Below, one piece after another: positions 28,813 to 38,585 of a DNA stretch of 64,000 nucleotides. Where the stretch lies: contig NZ_CH724144.1 in the NCBI RefSeq assembly GCF_000153325.1, positions 1-64,000 of the forward strand, read 5' to 3'. Every line of letters starts with the position of its first letter. Position 1 is the first letter of the stretch. This stretch comes from Photobacterium sp. SKA34 (GTDB lineage: Bacteria > Pseudomonadota > Gammaproteobacteria > Enterobacterales > Vibrionaceae). The position numbers and the translations under genes were made by a program. The notes beneath the pieces are model-generated. The model saw only the letters and a program-made list of their open reading frames with translations. It searched no databases and was not told the DNA's origin.

Positions 28813-29473
28813 ACAGTTTACCTGCTGAATCTATATATACAGTGCCTTTCGATGGCAGGTTTTTAGGCAATTTATTTAAGTTAAGAAGCTCTATGTTACC
28901 ACAGATCTGCTGATTATTAACGGATACACAGGGTGGTGTTTGCCAACTACTGGCCCAAAGGCCTATCCATGCTAACAACGCAATCATTGATATACCACAA
29001 CCAATTTTTGCTAATTTTGATAACGGTTGGTTTACAGTAATGTCAGTTTCTTGCTCATCGTTATTATCTAATGATGTAGTTACGCTTTCTTCTTTATTTA
29101 AAGATGCGGTTGTATTTTGGCTAGTCGTTACATGGTCATTGTCTGATACGATTTCTGGTTGGATTTTATGCTGTATAAAAGTATTTTTAGCAATCGTAAA
29201 CCCAGCCCCTTTTATCGTAATGATAATTTCATTTTTTGTTTTAAAAGCTTTACGTAAATTAGCGATAGCAACATTTAGTGAGTTAGTTACAACAACTTTA
29301 TCAGGCCAACCGATCTCAAGTAATTTGTCACGGCTAATAATCTCACCATTATTATCAATTAAGTATTGTAGTATTTTTGTCTCACTAGCACTGAGTTTGG
29401 TTGTAGTATCAGGTGTAGAATAAGCGCTTTTTTGGGGTTCAAAGCTATCTTTACCCTGCTTATATATAATCAT
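28799..29473 (-). CDS. ToxR-family membrane-bound transcriptional regulator
   Basis: 224 residues. An N-terminal OmpR/ToxR winged-helix domain (about 20-105; SRDKLLEIGWPDKVVVTNSL, then VAIANLRKAF) is followed by a linker, a membrane helix (about 156-178) and a short periplasmic tail of about 45 residues with two cysteines, Cys182 and Cys191. ToxR itself is longer (about 290); the size and paired periplasmic cysteines are closer to TcpP. Target genes unknown; the divergent ompA-type porin is an obvious candidate, as porins are classical ToxR targets. Confidence 0.82.
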   Translation of the reverse strand: MIIYKQGKDSFEPQKSAYSTPDTTTKLSASETKILQYLIDNNGEIISRDKLLEIGWPDKVVVTNSLNVAIANLRKAFKTKNEIIITIKGAGFTIAKNTFIQHKIQPEIVSDNDHVTTSQNTTASLNKEESVTTSLDNNDEQETDITVNQPLSKLAKIGCGISMIALLAWIGLWASSWQTPPCVSVNNQQICGNIELLNLNKLPKNLPSKGTVYIDSAGKLYEKN

Positions 29474-30160
29474 TGATTTACCTATTCACTATCTGCAAAA
29501 GACAATAGTTGCCTTCTTACGTATTTATCATTGTTATTATTTATAGTGCTAAATGTATCTTGGCGTAGCGGGATTAACTACGCAGTTTTTAGCGATTACT
29601 TTGTCTAAATTGAAAACTTAAGCAACATGTATTGGATGAAAGAAAAACAAAAAAACAATTAGGTATATTTCTTGTCAGCGATGATGCTAACAAAAAATTT
29701 TATTTATGGAAGAGATAATAAAAGTAGAAGATGCCACATTGTGCAGATGAATTAATATTTGTCAGTCTTTTGATAATTCAATACACCTATAAAAAGTAGT
29801 TCTTTTGGGGAGGGGGGGAGATAAAGAGTGACGCTGTAATTGTTTGTTTTTTATTGATTTACATTTTTTTATGTTTGATTTTTATCTTTTTTTAGAGCGG
29901 TTTTTTTTCGATAAAATTTTTTGTGTTTTCCTTTATCTTCTTTTTTCTGAAAAAAATATTTTTCAGAAGTCATTTTTTTGCGTTAGTGAAAAACGCAAAA
30001 TAATTGTGAACATCATTTTTTATTATTTGCCATAACATCGTATTCGTCACAGAATGCATTCCGTTCCTGACAATAACTGCTTTGCGATACACATTAAAAA
30101 AATAGTACGCACTATAGAAGCAGACTTAAAAAGTTTAAGCATTACTCAATGGAGTTAAAC
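29474..30160. other. 687-bp AT/T-rich intergenic region before ompA
   Basis: No convincing gene. The left part is the regulator promoter region. Around 29806-29820 there is a G-rich run, and from about 29840 to 30010 the plus strand is very T-rich. A 63-codon open frame at 29844-30035 is low-complexity Phe/Leu and has no ribosome site. Two adjacent hairpins stand at 29945-29968 and 29976-30000. A long ompA leader or a regulatory RNA is possible but unproven. Confidence 0.5.
29945..30000 (+). promoter_or_regulatory. Two adjacent hairpins upstream of ompA
   Basis: Hairpin one: TTCTGAAAAA / TATTTTTCAGAA (29945-29968), nearly a perfect palindrome. Hairpin two: TTTTGCGTT (29976-29984) / AACGCAAAA (29992-30000), loop AGTGAAA. 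Neither is followed by a T run on the plus strand, so they do not look like plain terminators. Confidence 0.4.
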
Positions 30161-31171
30161 ATGAAATTAAAATCTCTATCTCTATCTGTACTAGCAGCTT
30201 TATCTCTAGGTGTTGCTACATCTGCAATGGCAGCTGATGCAACTACTAGCACTACAGCGCCTGCACAAACGGCTCCTTCTTACGATCAATCTGGTTTCTG
30301 GGTTGGTGGCGCACTAGGTATGGGCTACGTATCTAATAGCGATATTTCTAAGTTCCCTGGCTCTGCAAACGGTGAAGCACCAAGTGTTAAACTTGATGCT
30401 GGTTATGATTTTAACCAGTACTTCGGTATCTACGGTAGCTACGACTACATGCATGACCTAGGTAATGCTGATATGCACCTAGCAACTTTAGGTGTGAAAG
30501 GTAACCTACCTCTAACTCAAAAATTATCTGCATTCGGTAAGTTAGGTGCTACATACATCTATGCTGATAACAAGAACTTTGCAAACAACACACTTCACAT
30601 GAAGTCAGACAGCTTCTCACCAACAGCTGGTCTAGGTCTGTCTTACCAAATCACTCACGCACTATCTACTCAAATTGGTGCTGATTACTACCAAGACCTA
30701 CGTACTTCACACGGTCACGCTGATCTAACTCAAGCGTACTGGGGTATGACTTACAAGTTCGGTCAACCAGCAACTCCAATGGTTGTTACTAACAATGTTG
30801 AAGTAGTTAAAGAAGTTGCTGTTGAAGCACAAGTACCAACTCGTTCTTCTTACGTTCTACCATACCAAAATGGTCAAACTAAGTTAAACGACTACGGCCG
30901 TTACAACCTAGGTGAAGTTATTGCAACTATGCAAGCTAACCCAGAAGTTAACGCTCAAATCATCGGTCGTGCAGACAAAGTTGGTTCAGCTAAGATCAAC
31001 GAAAAAGTTTCTGCAGAGCGTGCTGCAAACGTTGCTAACTACCTAGAAGCTAACGGTATCGACGCATCTCGTCTAACTGTTTCTTCTGTAGGCTACAACA
31101 ACCCACTTAAAACTGACACTTCTACTAAGACTAACTACGTACAGCGTTCAGTTCAGATCATCCTTAAGTAA
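30161..31171 (+). CDS. ompA: OmpA-family outer-membrane porin
   Basis: 336 residues. Signal peptide ends at SAMA|AD (about residue 24). An eight-strand barrel (about 40-215) follows, with alternating aromatic strands (FWVGGALGMGYVS, YFGIYGSYDYMH, ALSTQIGADYYQD). The C-terminal OmpA-like domain binds peptidoglycan and keeps the Asp and Arg of the diaminopimelate site (GRADKVGS, SAERAANV). ATG 30161 is chosen since TGGAG lies 6 bases before it and the signal peptide starts there. Codon use is strongly biased (CTA, GGT, CGT), as in highly expressed vibrio genes. Confidence 0.93.
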   Translation: MKLKSLSLSVLAALSLGVATSAMAADATTSTTAPAQTAPSYDQSGFWVGGALGMGYVSNSDISKFPGSANGEAPSVKLDAGYDFNQYFGIYGSYDYMHDLGNADMHLATLGVKGNLPLTQKLSAFGKLGATYIYADNKNFANNTLHMKSDSFSPTAGLGLSYQITHALSTQIGADYYQDLRTSHGHADLTQAYWGMTYKFGQPATPMVVTNNVEVVKEVAVEAQVPTRSSYVLPYQNGQTKLNDYGRYNLGEVIATMQANPEVNAQIIGRADKVGSAKINEKVSAERAANVANYLEANGIDASRLTVSSVGYNNPLKTDTSTKTNYVQRSVQIILK

Positions 31172-31218
31172 TTAAGACTGATCCATACCTATCTAGTATT
31201 TTATTACTAAGATAAATC

Positions 31219-31252
31219 AATGCCGGTGATATTTTCACCGGCATTATTTTTT
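31219..31252 (+). terminator. Intrinsic terminator after ompA
   Basis: Stem TGCCGGTGA (31221-31229) / TCACCGGCA (31235-31243) followed by a T-rich tail, about 50 bp after the stop. Confidence 0.9.
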
Positions 31253-31366
31253 AAATCACATTCTCATTAAATCACTTTTAATTCGTCGCTTTCAATGCGG
31301 AGGACGGTGTACGTTTCACGTAAGCGATTTAATTAGAATGAATTAAGGTATTTGTAAGGACTTATA

Positions 31367-31774
31367 ATGAAAAAAACAACGCTATGTTTATTAGCATTAA
31401 TTACCATTTCATTAACAGGTTGCTTTTCCAACCAGCAATTAGAAAAATCAGCACAAATGGTCGGTGATTGGAAGCTAAAAGGTGGAGTTGAGATCCCTAG
31501 TATTACAAAGCATCGACCATCGTTAAATATTGAATCAAACATGAAGGTAAGTGGTTTTACCGGTTGTAATCTTTTTAAAGGTAAAGTTGAGCCAATCGGT
31601 GATTTTTCACTTCCATTCGTCACGCGGAAAATGTGTTTGCCTGAGTTAGTCAAACAAGAAAATAATATGTTAAACGTGTTACGCAGTGCGACAAGTATTG
31701 AAGTCATTAACAATAGTCTCATTGTTGATGCTGGCGATAAGTTTTTGGTGTTTGAAAAAACTAATGCAAGTTAA
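31367..31774 (+). CDS. META-domain (HslJ-like) lipoprotein
   Basis: 135 residues. Lipoprotein signal with lipobox SLTGC (Cys about 19). The rest fits a META/HslJ domain: VGDWKLKGG, then SGFTGCNLFKGKVE, VTRKMCLPELVKQENNML and a closing DKFLVFEKT. META proteins are stress-linked envelope proteins (HslJ gives novobiocin resistance in E. coli); the role here is unknown. AAGGA lies 7 bases before the ATG. Single gene between two terminators. Confidence 0.83.
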   Translation: MKKTTLCLLALITISLTGCFSNQQLEKSAQMVGDWKLKGGVEIPSITKHRPSLNIESNMKVSGFTGCNLFKGKVEPIGDFSLPFVTRKMCLPELVKQENNMLNVLRSATSIEVINNSLIVDAGDKFLVFEKTNAS

Positions 31775-31804
31775 TTGTCTTATGTGATTTAATTTTATGT
31801 AGAG

Positions 31805-31829
31805 CCCGGCCATTGTGCCGGGTTTTTTT
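31805..31829 (+). terminator. Intrinsic terminator after the META lipoprotein
   Basis: Stem CCCGGC / GCCGGG, 6-base loop, T7. Confidence 0.88.
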
Positions 31830-31852
31830 ATAATTAGAACTAAGGATAGATG

Positions 31853-32728
31853 ATGTCAGTTATCGCACCAACGCAAGTCGTATTTACTCAACAACAATGG
31901 TTGCTTGATAGTGCTGTACTAATGATAAGTCATTCAGGTGACGAAAATTATATTGTTACCCAGTCGACGCCTTTTCATCCTGTTAGCCATATTTGGCCTG
32001 ATCATCCTGCTGATCAAGGGAAGATTATTCATGCTGATAAACAGTATCAGGTTAACAATTGTGTCGTTGGTGCCATTGACCTAGAAACAAACAGTCTTTT
32101 TATTGCCCAAGACATTCCGGTTAAACGGGATACTGATGGGTGGGTGTTTGTGGTTGTTCATATAATTACAGGAACAATAGACTTTGATATTGGTAATACA
32201 GTGACATTGTCAGTTGATAAAGAATATCAACAGAGTTTGAGTCGTGGACATAGTGCGGGGCATTTATCTTCTTTAGCGTTAAATAAAGTTCTTCATACTG
32301 ACTTCTGGCGAAAGGAGCCGACTCGTAGAGATGAGCTTGGTTATTATGATTTTCATAGTTATGCCCAAGAAAAAAGTGAAGTGACGCCTGATCTCAGTAC
32401 TGACACGTATCGTTTAGGTAAAACATTGCGTAAGCGTGGGCTTAACAGTGCAGATCTATTGGCAGAACTTAATCTCGTGGCTGAGCGTATTAATCTGCAA
32501 CTTAGTGATTGGGTAGCATTAAAAACTACAGTGGTTATGAGGCGAGAAGGCGATCATCTGACAGATTCACGTTATTGGCAGTGTAATTTAGGTTCTGAGG
32601 GCGTTATTGAGATTCCTTGTGGTGGAACTCATATTTTATCTTTATCTGAATATCAATCAGTTACTGTTAGTTTTAAGGTGAATTCAGACCAAGAGATTGT
32701 GATGTATACCAAGAGTGTGAAAGCGTAA
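31853..32728 (+). CDS. AlaX-like alanyl-tRNA editing-domain protein
   Basis: About 291 residues (ATG 31853; an ATG one codon earlier is too close to the AAGGAT ribosome site). The zinc ligands of the Thr/Ala-tRNA-synthetase second additional domain are present: HSAGH (His about 133 and 137) and PCGGTH (Cys about 256, His about 260). Free-standing AlaX proteins hydrolyse Ser- or Gly-tRNA(Ala). The gap of about 120 residues between the two motifs is long and includes a helical insert, so it is an unusual subgroup and its tRNA substrate is uncertain. Confidence 0.8.
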   Translation: MSVIAPTQVVFTQQQWLLDSAVLMISHSGDENYIVTQSTPFHPVSHIWPDHPADQGKIIHADKQYQVNNCVVGAIDLETNSLFIAQDIPVKRDTDGWVFVVVHIITGTIDFDIGNTVTLSVDKEYQQSLSRGHSAGHLSSLALNKVLHTDFWRKEPTRRDELGYYDFHSYAQEKSEVTPDLSTDTYRLGKTLRKRGLNSADLLAELNLVAERINLQLSDWVALKTTVVMRREGDHLTDSRYWQCNLGSEGVIEIPCGGTHILSLSEYQSVTVSFKVNSDQEIVMYTKSVKA

Positions 32729-33136
32729 TATTAAACGTTTATTTAGATTTTAGTCTCTGAGTTATGCTTCTAAAGATAAAGATCCTTATTTATATTATGC
32801 ATGATCATTGTGTTTTAATATTATAACTTGGTTTTATATCCCGTTTTAAATCCAAATACAGCACATGTAACTTATGCTTTCGGGAAGTGTATTGATAAAT
32901 GTTCTTTTGGTACCTGTTAGCTGATCAGGTTTGTTTTAAAAGACGATCACCACAAAGCATGTTGATCATTGCCTTGATCTAATTTGATTGTTTACGATGT
33001 TGAATAATGGAAAAAAGTTTATCTTTGATAATTATTTGTGAGGAATGTGAAGTTCTATACGCAAGATAATTGTATTTCTGATTACCACGCTTAATAATCA
33101 CTCGAAAATGTAAATTTTGTACAGAGGTCGAAGAGC
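32729..33136. other. 408-bp gene-free stretch
   Basis: AT-rich. It contains an inverted repeat ACCTG...CAGGT near 32912-32930 and a 27-codon frame from about 32898 without a well-placed ribosome site. I see no terminator directly after the AlaX-like gene. No RNA gene recognised. Confidence 0.5.
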
Positions 33137-33382
33137 ATGGCTGATAACGTTGAAAATATTTGTCCGCAATGTAGCAGCTTATTAAGTTGGAAAGATCACG
33201 GCTATTTTTGCGATTTTTGCCAACAACAAGTTGAGAAGCATGTATTTTGTCCTGATTGCAATGAGCAGTTAGAAAGATTACAAGCTTGTGGTTCTGCAAG
33301 TTATTTTTGTAATCATTGCAATGAGTTAAAGTCTAAATCTCGGGTTAAGGTACAATTTGGAATGCGTGCTGAAACACGCTAA
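33137..33382 (+). CDS. yfgJ: Zinc-ribbon protein of the YfgJ family
   Basis: 81 residues with four CxxC knuckles (CPQC, CDFC, CPDC, CNHC), i.e. two zinc ribbons, matching the YfgJ family (double zinc ribbon, function unknown). In E. coli yfgJ also lies next to xseA and guaBA, which supports the call. The 106-codon frame on the opposite strand is a shadow. Confidence 0.88.
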   Translation: MADNVENICPQCSSLLSWKDHGYFCDFCQQQVEKHVFCPDCNEQLERLQACGSASYFCNHCNELKSKSRVKVQFGMRAETR

Positions 33383-33394
33383 ATGAAATGAATA

Positions 33395-33422
33395 AAAATG
33401 GCGCTTAATAGCGCCATTTTTA
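33395..33422. terminator. Bidirectional terminator between yfgJ and xseA
   Basis: 10-bp stem AAAATGGCGC / GCGCCATTTT, loop TTAATA, between converging genes. Confidence 0.88.
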
Positions 33423-33438
33423 TTAACAGGCTCTATGG

Positions 33439-34788
33439 TTATTTGATGACACTGGAATGAATATCACCATCCGTTACTGTAGTGATAAGTTTATCACCAT
33501 GCTTAACTTGTGATGTATTTCTGATTACATCACCTTGCTCATTTCGAGTAATGGAGTAGCCTCGAGCAAGTGTTGCGAGGGGACTTACTGTTTCTAGTTT
33601 TTCTGCAATCACCGCTAATTTATGCTTTGCATTTAGCAACTTACGGTCTAAAGCATCATAGAGTCTTCGTTCACTCCGCTCTAAATTTCGTTGTGCGTTG
33701 CTTATTAACGTAGCGGGAGAGTAAAGTGATATTTTATAGTTATTACTATCGATATGCTGTTGATGCTTTTGTATTTTTTTCTGCATCGCTTGAACTAAGC
33801 GTTGGCTAATTTCATCAAGATGTTGCTGCTGTTGATTTAAACGAAGTTGTGGATGCTGACGTTCTAAACGGTGTTGTAGTTGGGTTGCTTGGCGCAAAGA
33901 TTGTGATAAATATGACCTGATTGCATGGCGTAATTGTTGTTTTTTACGAGCGAGCAATTGTGTTTGGTGAGTCATATCTCGACTGATCAACTCAGCGGCT
34001 GCAGAAGGTGTTGGTGCACGGACATCGGCAACAAAATCAGCGATAGTGACATCTACCTCATGACCAACAGCACTGACAATGGGGATCTGGCTAGCAGCAA
34101 TGGTTCGCGCGACAATTTCTTCATTAAATGCCCAAAGATCTTCCAGTGAACCGCCACCTCGACCAACAATTAACACATCACATTCCTGCCTAGCATTGGC
34201 TCGACCAATCGCTTGTGCAATAGAAATTGCAGAGCCTTCGCCTTGTACCATGGTTGGATAAATTACAATGGGTAAACTCGGATCGCGACGTTGTAATACT
34301 TGTAAAATATCGTGCAGAGCCGCGCCTGTTTTTGAGGTAATAATACCTACTCGTTTAGGTTGCTCTGGCAGCGTTTGTTTGAGTGATTGAGCAAATAAAC
34401 CTTCAGCAGCAAGTGACATTTTTAGCTGTTCAAATTGCTGTTGAAGACGACCATCGCCTTCTGGCTGCATACTTTCAATGATCAGTTGATAATCACCACG
34501 TGGTTCATATAATGACAAGCGCGCCTTAACTAATACTTGATTACCATTGGCTGGTTTAAACGTCACATGTCGATTACTGCCTTTAAACATGGCACATTTA
34601 ACTTGGGCACGTGAATCTTTCAGAGTGAAATACCAATGACCAGAAACGGGCATCGAGAAATTAGATAACTCACCAATAAGCCACACCACACCCATTTCAT
34701 TTTCAAGTACGAGACGTACTTGTGCATTTAAGCTAGAAACCGTGTAAATACGACTATTTTTTTGGCTTTGAGGGGAAAAAGTGGTCAC
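33439..34788 (-). CDS. xseA: Exodeoxyribonuclease VII large subunit
   Basis: 449 residues (E. coli 456). XseA with XseB degrades single-stranded DNA. N-terminal OB fold (VWLIGELSNFSMPVSGHWYFTLKD), then the catalytic core with GIITSKTGAALHDILQVLQRRDP, DVLIVGRGGGSLEDLWAFNEE and VSAVGHEVDVTIADFVAD, and a long Gln/Arg-rich coiled coil (about 265-375). Starts at GTG 34788 with a poor ribosome site. Divergent from guaB. Confidence 0.95.
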   Translation of the reverse strand: MTTFSPQSQKNSRIYTVSSLNAQVRLVLENEMGVVWLIGELSNFSMPVSGHWYFTLKDSRAQVKCAMFKGSNRHVTFKPANGNQVLVKARLSLYEPRGDYQLIIESMQPEGDGRLQQQFEQLKMSLAAEGLFAQSLKQTLPEQPKRVGIITSKTGAALHDILQVLQRRDPSLPIVIYPTMVQGEGSAISIAQAIGRANARQECDVLIVGRGGGSLEDLWAFNEEIVARTIAASQIPIVSAVGHEVDVTIADFVADVRAPTPSAAAELISRDMTHQTQLLARKKQQLRHAIRSYLSQSLRQATQLQHRLERQHPQLRLNQQQQHLDEISQRLVQAMQKKIQKHQQHIDSNNYKISLYSPATLISNAQRNLERSERRLYDALDRKLLNAKHKLAVIAEKLETVSPLATLARGYSITRNEQGDVIRNTSQVKHGDKLITTVTDGDIHSSVIK

Positions 34789-34978
34789 TAGGAATGGTAC
34801 CTGCTATCGAATGAAGTAGTAGGCAGGCGGTCAAAATAAAACCGAATAAGACATAAAGTATACAGGCAGATCAATGGACAGATCTTGGCCGTATTTCCTT
34901 GACCGCATCACCGGATAGTTAACCGAAATATATTACTTATCAATTAAAATGTGTCAAGAAAAAAAACAAAAAAAATCT

Positions 34979-35006
34979 AGCCAAACGTTTGCTTCATACG
35001 TATAAT
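34979..35006 (+). promoter_or_regulatory. PurR box and -10 element of guaBA
   Basis: AGCCAAACGTTTGCTT (34979-34994) matches the PUR-box consensus ACGCAAACGTTTGCGT at 13 of 16 positions with an intact core. TATAAT follows at 35001-35006, so the operator covers the -35 zone, as expected for PurR repression of IMP-to-GMP synthesis. Confidence 0.8.
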
Positions 35007-35060
35007 TTGACCGCAATATTTTATCCTTCTTTAAACCCCTATTCGGTGTGAGATATTGCA

Positions 35061-36524
35061 ATGTTACGAATTAAACAAGAAGCTTTAACCTTCGATGATG
35101 TTTTGCTGGTTCCTGCCCATTCAACCGTTCTACCTAACACTGCCGATCTGCGCACTCAACTGACAAAAGATATTTCTCTTAATATCCCAATGGTGTCAGC
35201 GTCAATGGATACAGTGACTGAAGGTCGCTTAGCTATCGGTCTTGCTCAAGAAGGTGGTATCGGTTTCATTCACAAAAATATGTCTATCGAACAACAAGCG
35301 GATCAAGTTCGCATGGTGAAAAAGTTCGAAGCAGGTGTTGTTTCTGAACCTGTGACTGTTAAGCCTACTGCAACGATTGCAGATGTTAAGCGATTAACTG
35401 ATCAAAACGGTTTTGCTGGTTACCCTGTAGTAACTGACAGCAATGAATTGGTTGGAATTATTACAGGTCGTGATGTTCGATTTGTTACTGATCTTTCGAA
35501 GACTGTTGAAGAAGTGATGACATCTAAAGCTGATTTAGCATCGGCTAAAGAAGGCGCATCTCGTGAAGAAGTTGAAGCTATCATGCAACAACACCGTGTT
35601 GAAAAGGTGTTACTTGTTGATGATGAATTCCGCCTTAAAGGTATGATTACCGCAAAAGATTTCCAAAAAGCAGAACGTAAACCTAATGCTTGTAAAGATG
35701 AGCGTGGCCGCCTACGTGTAGGTGCAGCGGTCGGTGCAGGTGCAGGTAATGAAGAGCGTGTAGCTGCATTGGTTGAAGCTGGCGTAGACGTATTACTTAT
35801 CGATTCTTCACACGGTCACTCTGAAGGTGTACTTCAACGTATTCGTGAAACTCGTGCTGCATTCCCAAATCTTCCTATTGTTGGTGGTAATGTCGCTACA
35901 GCTGAAGGTGCACGTGCTCTGATTGAAGCAGGTGTAAGTGCTGTAAAAGTTGGTATAGGCCCAGGTTCAATCTGTACTACACGTATTGTTACAGGTGTTG
36001 GTGTTCCACAAATTACCGCAATTTCAGAAGCGGCATCTGTTGCTGATCAGTACGGTATTCCTGTTATAGCGGATGGCGGTATTCGTTACTCTGGTGATAT
36101 GTGTAAAGCGATTGCTGCTGGTGCATCATGTGTGATGGTAGGTTCTATGTTTGCTGGTACTGAAGAAGCGCCGGGTGAAGTTGAACTGTACCAAGGTCGT
36201 TCATACAAGTCATACCGTGGCATGGGCTCACTAGGCGCAATGTCAAAAGGTTCTTCTGACCGTTATTTCCAAACTGATAATGCTGCTGACAAATTGGTAC
36301 CAGAAGGTATTGAAGGCCGTGTTGCTTATAAAGGTTACCTAAAAGAAATCGTTCACCAACAAATGGGTGGCTTACGCTCAAGCATGGGCCTGACGGGCTC
36401 AGCAACGATTGAAGATCTTCGTACTAAAGCTGAATTTGTACGTATTTCAGGGGCTGGCATGAAAGAGTCACACGTTCATGATGTGACTATTACTAAAGAA
36501 GCACCTAATTACCGTATGGGTTAA
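35061..36524 (+). CDS. guaB: IMP dehydrogenase
   Basis: NAD-dependent oxidation of IMP to XMP, the rate-limiting step to GMP. 487 residues. Two CBS domains (about 93-205) interrupt the TIM barrel. The catalytic Cys lies in [15 protein letters not shown] (about 305), and the flap contains [13 protein letters not shown] with the catalytic Arg-Tyr pair nearby ([11 protein letters not shown]). First gene of guaBA. Confidence 0.97.
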   Translation: MLRIKQEALTFDDVLLVPAHSTVLPNTADLRTQLTKDISLNIPMVSASMDTVTEGRLAIGLAQEGGIGFIHKNMSIEQQADQVRMVKKFEAGVVSEPVTVKPTATIADVKRLTDQNGFAGYPVVTDSNELVGIITGRDVRFVTDLSKTVEEVMTSKADLASAKEGASREEVEAIMQQHRVEKVLLVDDEFRLKGMITAKDFQKAERKPNACKDERGRLRVGAAVGAGAGNEERVAALVEAGVDVLLIDSSHGHSEGVLQRIRETRAAFPNLPIVGGNVATAEGARALIEAGVSAVKVGIGPGSICTTRIVTGVGVPQITAISEAASVADQYGIPVIADGGIRYSGDMCKAIAAGASCVMVGSMFAGTEEAPGEVELYQGRSYKSYRGMGSLGAMSKGSSDRYFQTDNAADKLVPEGIEGRVAYKGYLKEIVHQQMGGLRSSMGLTGSATIEDLRTKAEFVRISGAGMKESHVHDVTITKEAPNYRMG

Positions 36525-36628
36525 TCGTTTTCTACTCATCTTTAGGGTTAACGATTACGTCAGTAATAAATAACATCGGGAGCAGATTCTTTGCTCCCAA
36601 TATATAAATTATTCGAGAACATTCACTA

Positions 36629-38212
36629 ATGACCATGACCACAAATATTCATGAACAACGTATCCTTATTTTGGACTTTGGCTCTCAATATACACAGCTA
36701 ATCGCCCGTCGTATTCGCGAAATTGGTGTGTACTGTGAACTATGGAGCTGGGATGTTGATGAAGCCGATATCCGTGAATTCGCACCTAACGGTATTATTC
36801 TTTCTGGTGGTCCTGAAAGTGTAACGGAAGCAGGTTCTCCTCGTGCGCCACAATATGTTTTCGAGGCGGGTGTTCCTGTATTTGGCGTATGTTACGGCAT
36901 GCAGACCATGGCAGAGCAACTGGGTGGTAAAGTTGCTGGCTCTAATGAGCGTGAGTTTGGTTACGCGCAAGTTAAGATTGTTGAACCAACACATTTCCTT
37001 GAAGGTATTCAAGACGCAACAGCCGAAGACGGCACACCATTAATGGATGTGTGGATGAGCCATGGCGATAAAGTGGTAGAAATCCCGTCAGATTTTATCA
37101 AAGTTGCAGAAACTGAAACCTGTCCATTTGCAGCAATGGCAAATGAAGAGAAGCGTTTCTACGGTGTTCAGTTCCACCCAGAAGTAACACACACACGTCA
37201 AGGTATGAAGTTAATTGAGAACTTCGTAATGAATATCTGTGGCTGTGAAAAACTATGGACATCAGCAAATATCATCGAAGATGCTATTGCTCGTATTAAA
37301 GAGCAAGTAGGTGATGATGAAGTTATCCTTGGTCTTTCAGGTGGTGTGGATTCATCTGTGGTTGCGATGCTTATTCACCGTGCGATTGGCGACAAGCTAA
37401 CGTGTGTATTTGTTGATAATGGCCTGCTTCGTTTAAACGAAGGTCAACAAGTGATGGACATGTTTGGCGACAAGTTTGGTCTAAACATTGTTCATGTACA
37501 AGCTGAGGATCGTTTCTTATCTGCACTTGCAGGTATTGATGAGCCAGAAGCGAAGCGTAAGAAAATTGGTCACGTATTCGTTGACGTATTTGATGAAGAA
37601 TCAAAGAAACTGAAAAATGCGAAGTGGTTAGCACAGGGGACTATTTACCCTGATGTGATTGAATCTGCAGCATCGAAAACAGGTAAAGCACACGTGATTA
37701 AATCTCACCATAACGTAGGTGGTCTACCTGACGATATGGAAATGGGTCTAGTTGAGCCATTAAAAGAGTTATTTAAAGATGAAGTGCGTAAGATCGGTCT
37801 TGAGTTAGGCCTACCTTACAATATGCTTTACCGCCACCCATTCCCAGGACCTGGTCTAGGTGTACGCGTTTTAGGTGAAGTGAAGAAAGAGTACTGTGAT
37901 TTGCTTCGTCGTGCAGATGCTATCTTTATTGAAGAGCTTCACAAAGCCGATCTTTACAATAAAGTATCACAAGCATTCACCGTGTTCCTACCTGTTCGCT
38001 CTGTGGGCGTGATGGGTGATGGGCGTAAATATGATTGGGTTGTATCACTACGTGCAGTAGAAACAATCGACTTTATGACAGCGCATTGGGCACATTTACC
38101 CTATGATTTCTTAGGTAAAGTGTCTAACCGTATTATTAACGAAGTCGACGGTATTTCTCGTGTGGTTTACGATATTTCAGGTAAGCCGCCAGCAACGATT
38201 GAGTGGGAATAA
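36629..38212 (+). CDS. guaA: GMP synthase (glutamine-hydrolysing)
   Basis: Aminates XMP with glutamine-derived ammonia. 527 residues from ATG 36629, or 525 (the E. coli length) from a second ATG at 36635; the better-spaced GAGAA site favours the first. The class I glutaminase has [10 protein letters not shown] (nucleophile Cys) and [10 protein letters not shown] (His, Glu). The ATP-pyrophosphatase loop is LSGGVDSSV, and the C-terminal dimerisation domain ends in KPPATIEWE. Downstream partner of guaB in one operon. Confidence 0.97.
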   Translation: MTMTTNIHEQRILILDFGSQYTQLIARRIREIGVYCELWSWDVDEADIREFAPNGIILSGGPESVTEAGSPRAPQYVFEAGVPVFGVCYGMQTMAEQLGGKVAGSNEREFGYAQVKIVEPTHFLEGIQDATAEDGTPLMDVWMSHGDKVVEIPSDFIKVAETETCPFAAMANEEKRFYGVQFHPEVTHTRQGMKLIENFVMNICGCEKLWTSANIIEDAIARIKEQVGDDEVILGLSGGVDSSVVAMLIHRAIGDKLTCVFVDNGLLRLNEGQQVMDMFGDKFGLNIVHVQAEDRFLSALAGIDEPEAKRKKIGHVFVDVFDEESKKLKNAKWLAQGTIYPDVIESAASKTGKAHVIKSHHNVGGLPDDMEMGLVEPLKELFKDEVRKIGLELGLPYNMLYRHPFPGPGLGVRVLGEVKKEYCDLLRRADAIFIEELHKADLYNKVSQAFTVFLPVRSVGVMGDGRKYDWVVSLRAVETIDFMTAHWAHLPYDFLGKVSNRIINEVDGISRVVYDISGKPPATIEWE

Positions 38213-38244
38213 TATTTCTTACTGAAAAATAGTTAGCAAATATC

Positions 38245-38278
38245 AAACCCTAGTAAGGTGACTTACTAGGGTTTTTTA
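38245..38278 (+). terminator. Terminator of guaBA
   Basis: Stem AAACCCTAGTAAG / CTTACTAGGGTTT with GTGA loop and a T tail. Confidence 0.92.
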
Positions 38279-38556
38279 TTGCTCGTATTTTATAGAAATT
38301 CATTCAGGTGAGGATGAAAAATAGTGAAAACATACTTTTCGTACTGTTACTTGTTGGAGGTGATTTTCTAGAGGTATAACCAAGCGGTTGTTAATTGTTT
38401 TTTTTGTTGGTGTTTGTGTTTTGAATTGTTTATTGAGTTGTTGCTTTGTTGTTTATGGTTAATGCTTGGTTACAATCTTCCATAATGAGGTTTTGTTATT
38501 CGTTAGGTGATCTGGCTTTTTATCTATTGCATTTAGCTACAATCACCCGACCTAAA
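38279..38556. other. Upstream region of the abgT leader
   Basis: About 280 bp between the guaBA terminator and the leader hairpin. It is T- and G-rich on the plus strand (many TTGTT words). Promoter elements for the AbgT unit must lie here, but I cannot choose one with confidence. Confidence 0.45.
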
Positions 38557-38575
38557 TTCAGCCGTAGTAGCTGAA
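38557..38575 (+). promoter_or_regulatory. Hairpin at the leader ribosome site
   Basis: TTCAGC (38557-38562) / GCTGAA (38570-38575), loop CGTAGTA. Its 3' arm overlaps the AAAGG ribosome site of the leader ORF at 38574-38578, so folding could limit leader translation. Confidence 0.45.
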
Positions 38576-38585
38576 AGGCAAAACA

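Noticed and set aside
29844..30035. 63-codon open frame in the T-rich island
   Set aside because: Phe/Leu low-complexity product, no ribosome site; it follows from the T richness.
32898..32984. 27-codon frame after the AlaX-like gene
   Set aside because: The G-rich stretch is too far upstream to act as a ribosome site, and nothing else supports it.
32979..33299. 106-codon minus-strand frame over yfgJ
   Set aside because: Shadow of the zinc-ribbon gene; the plus strand has the four CxxC motifs and conserved gene order.
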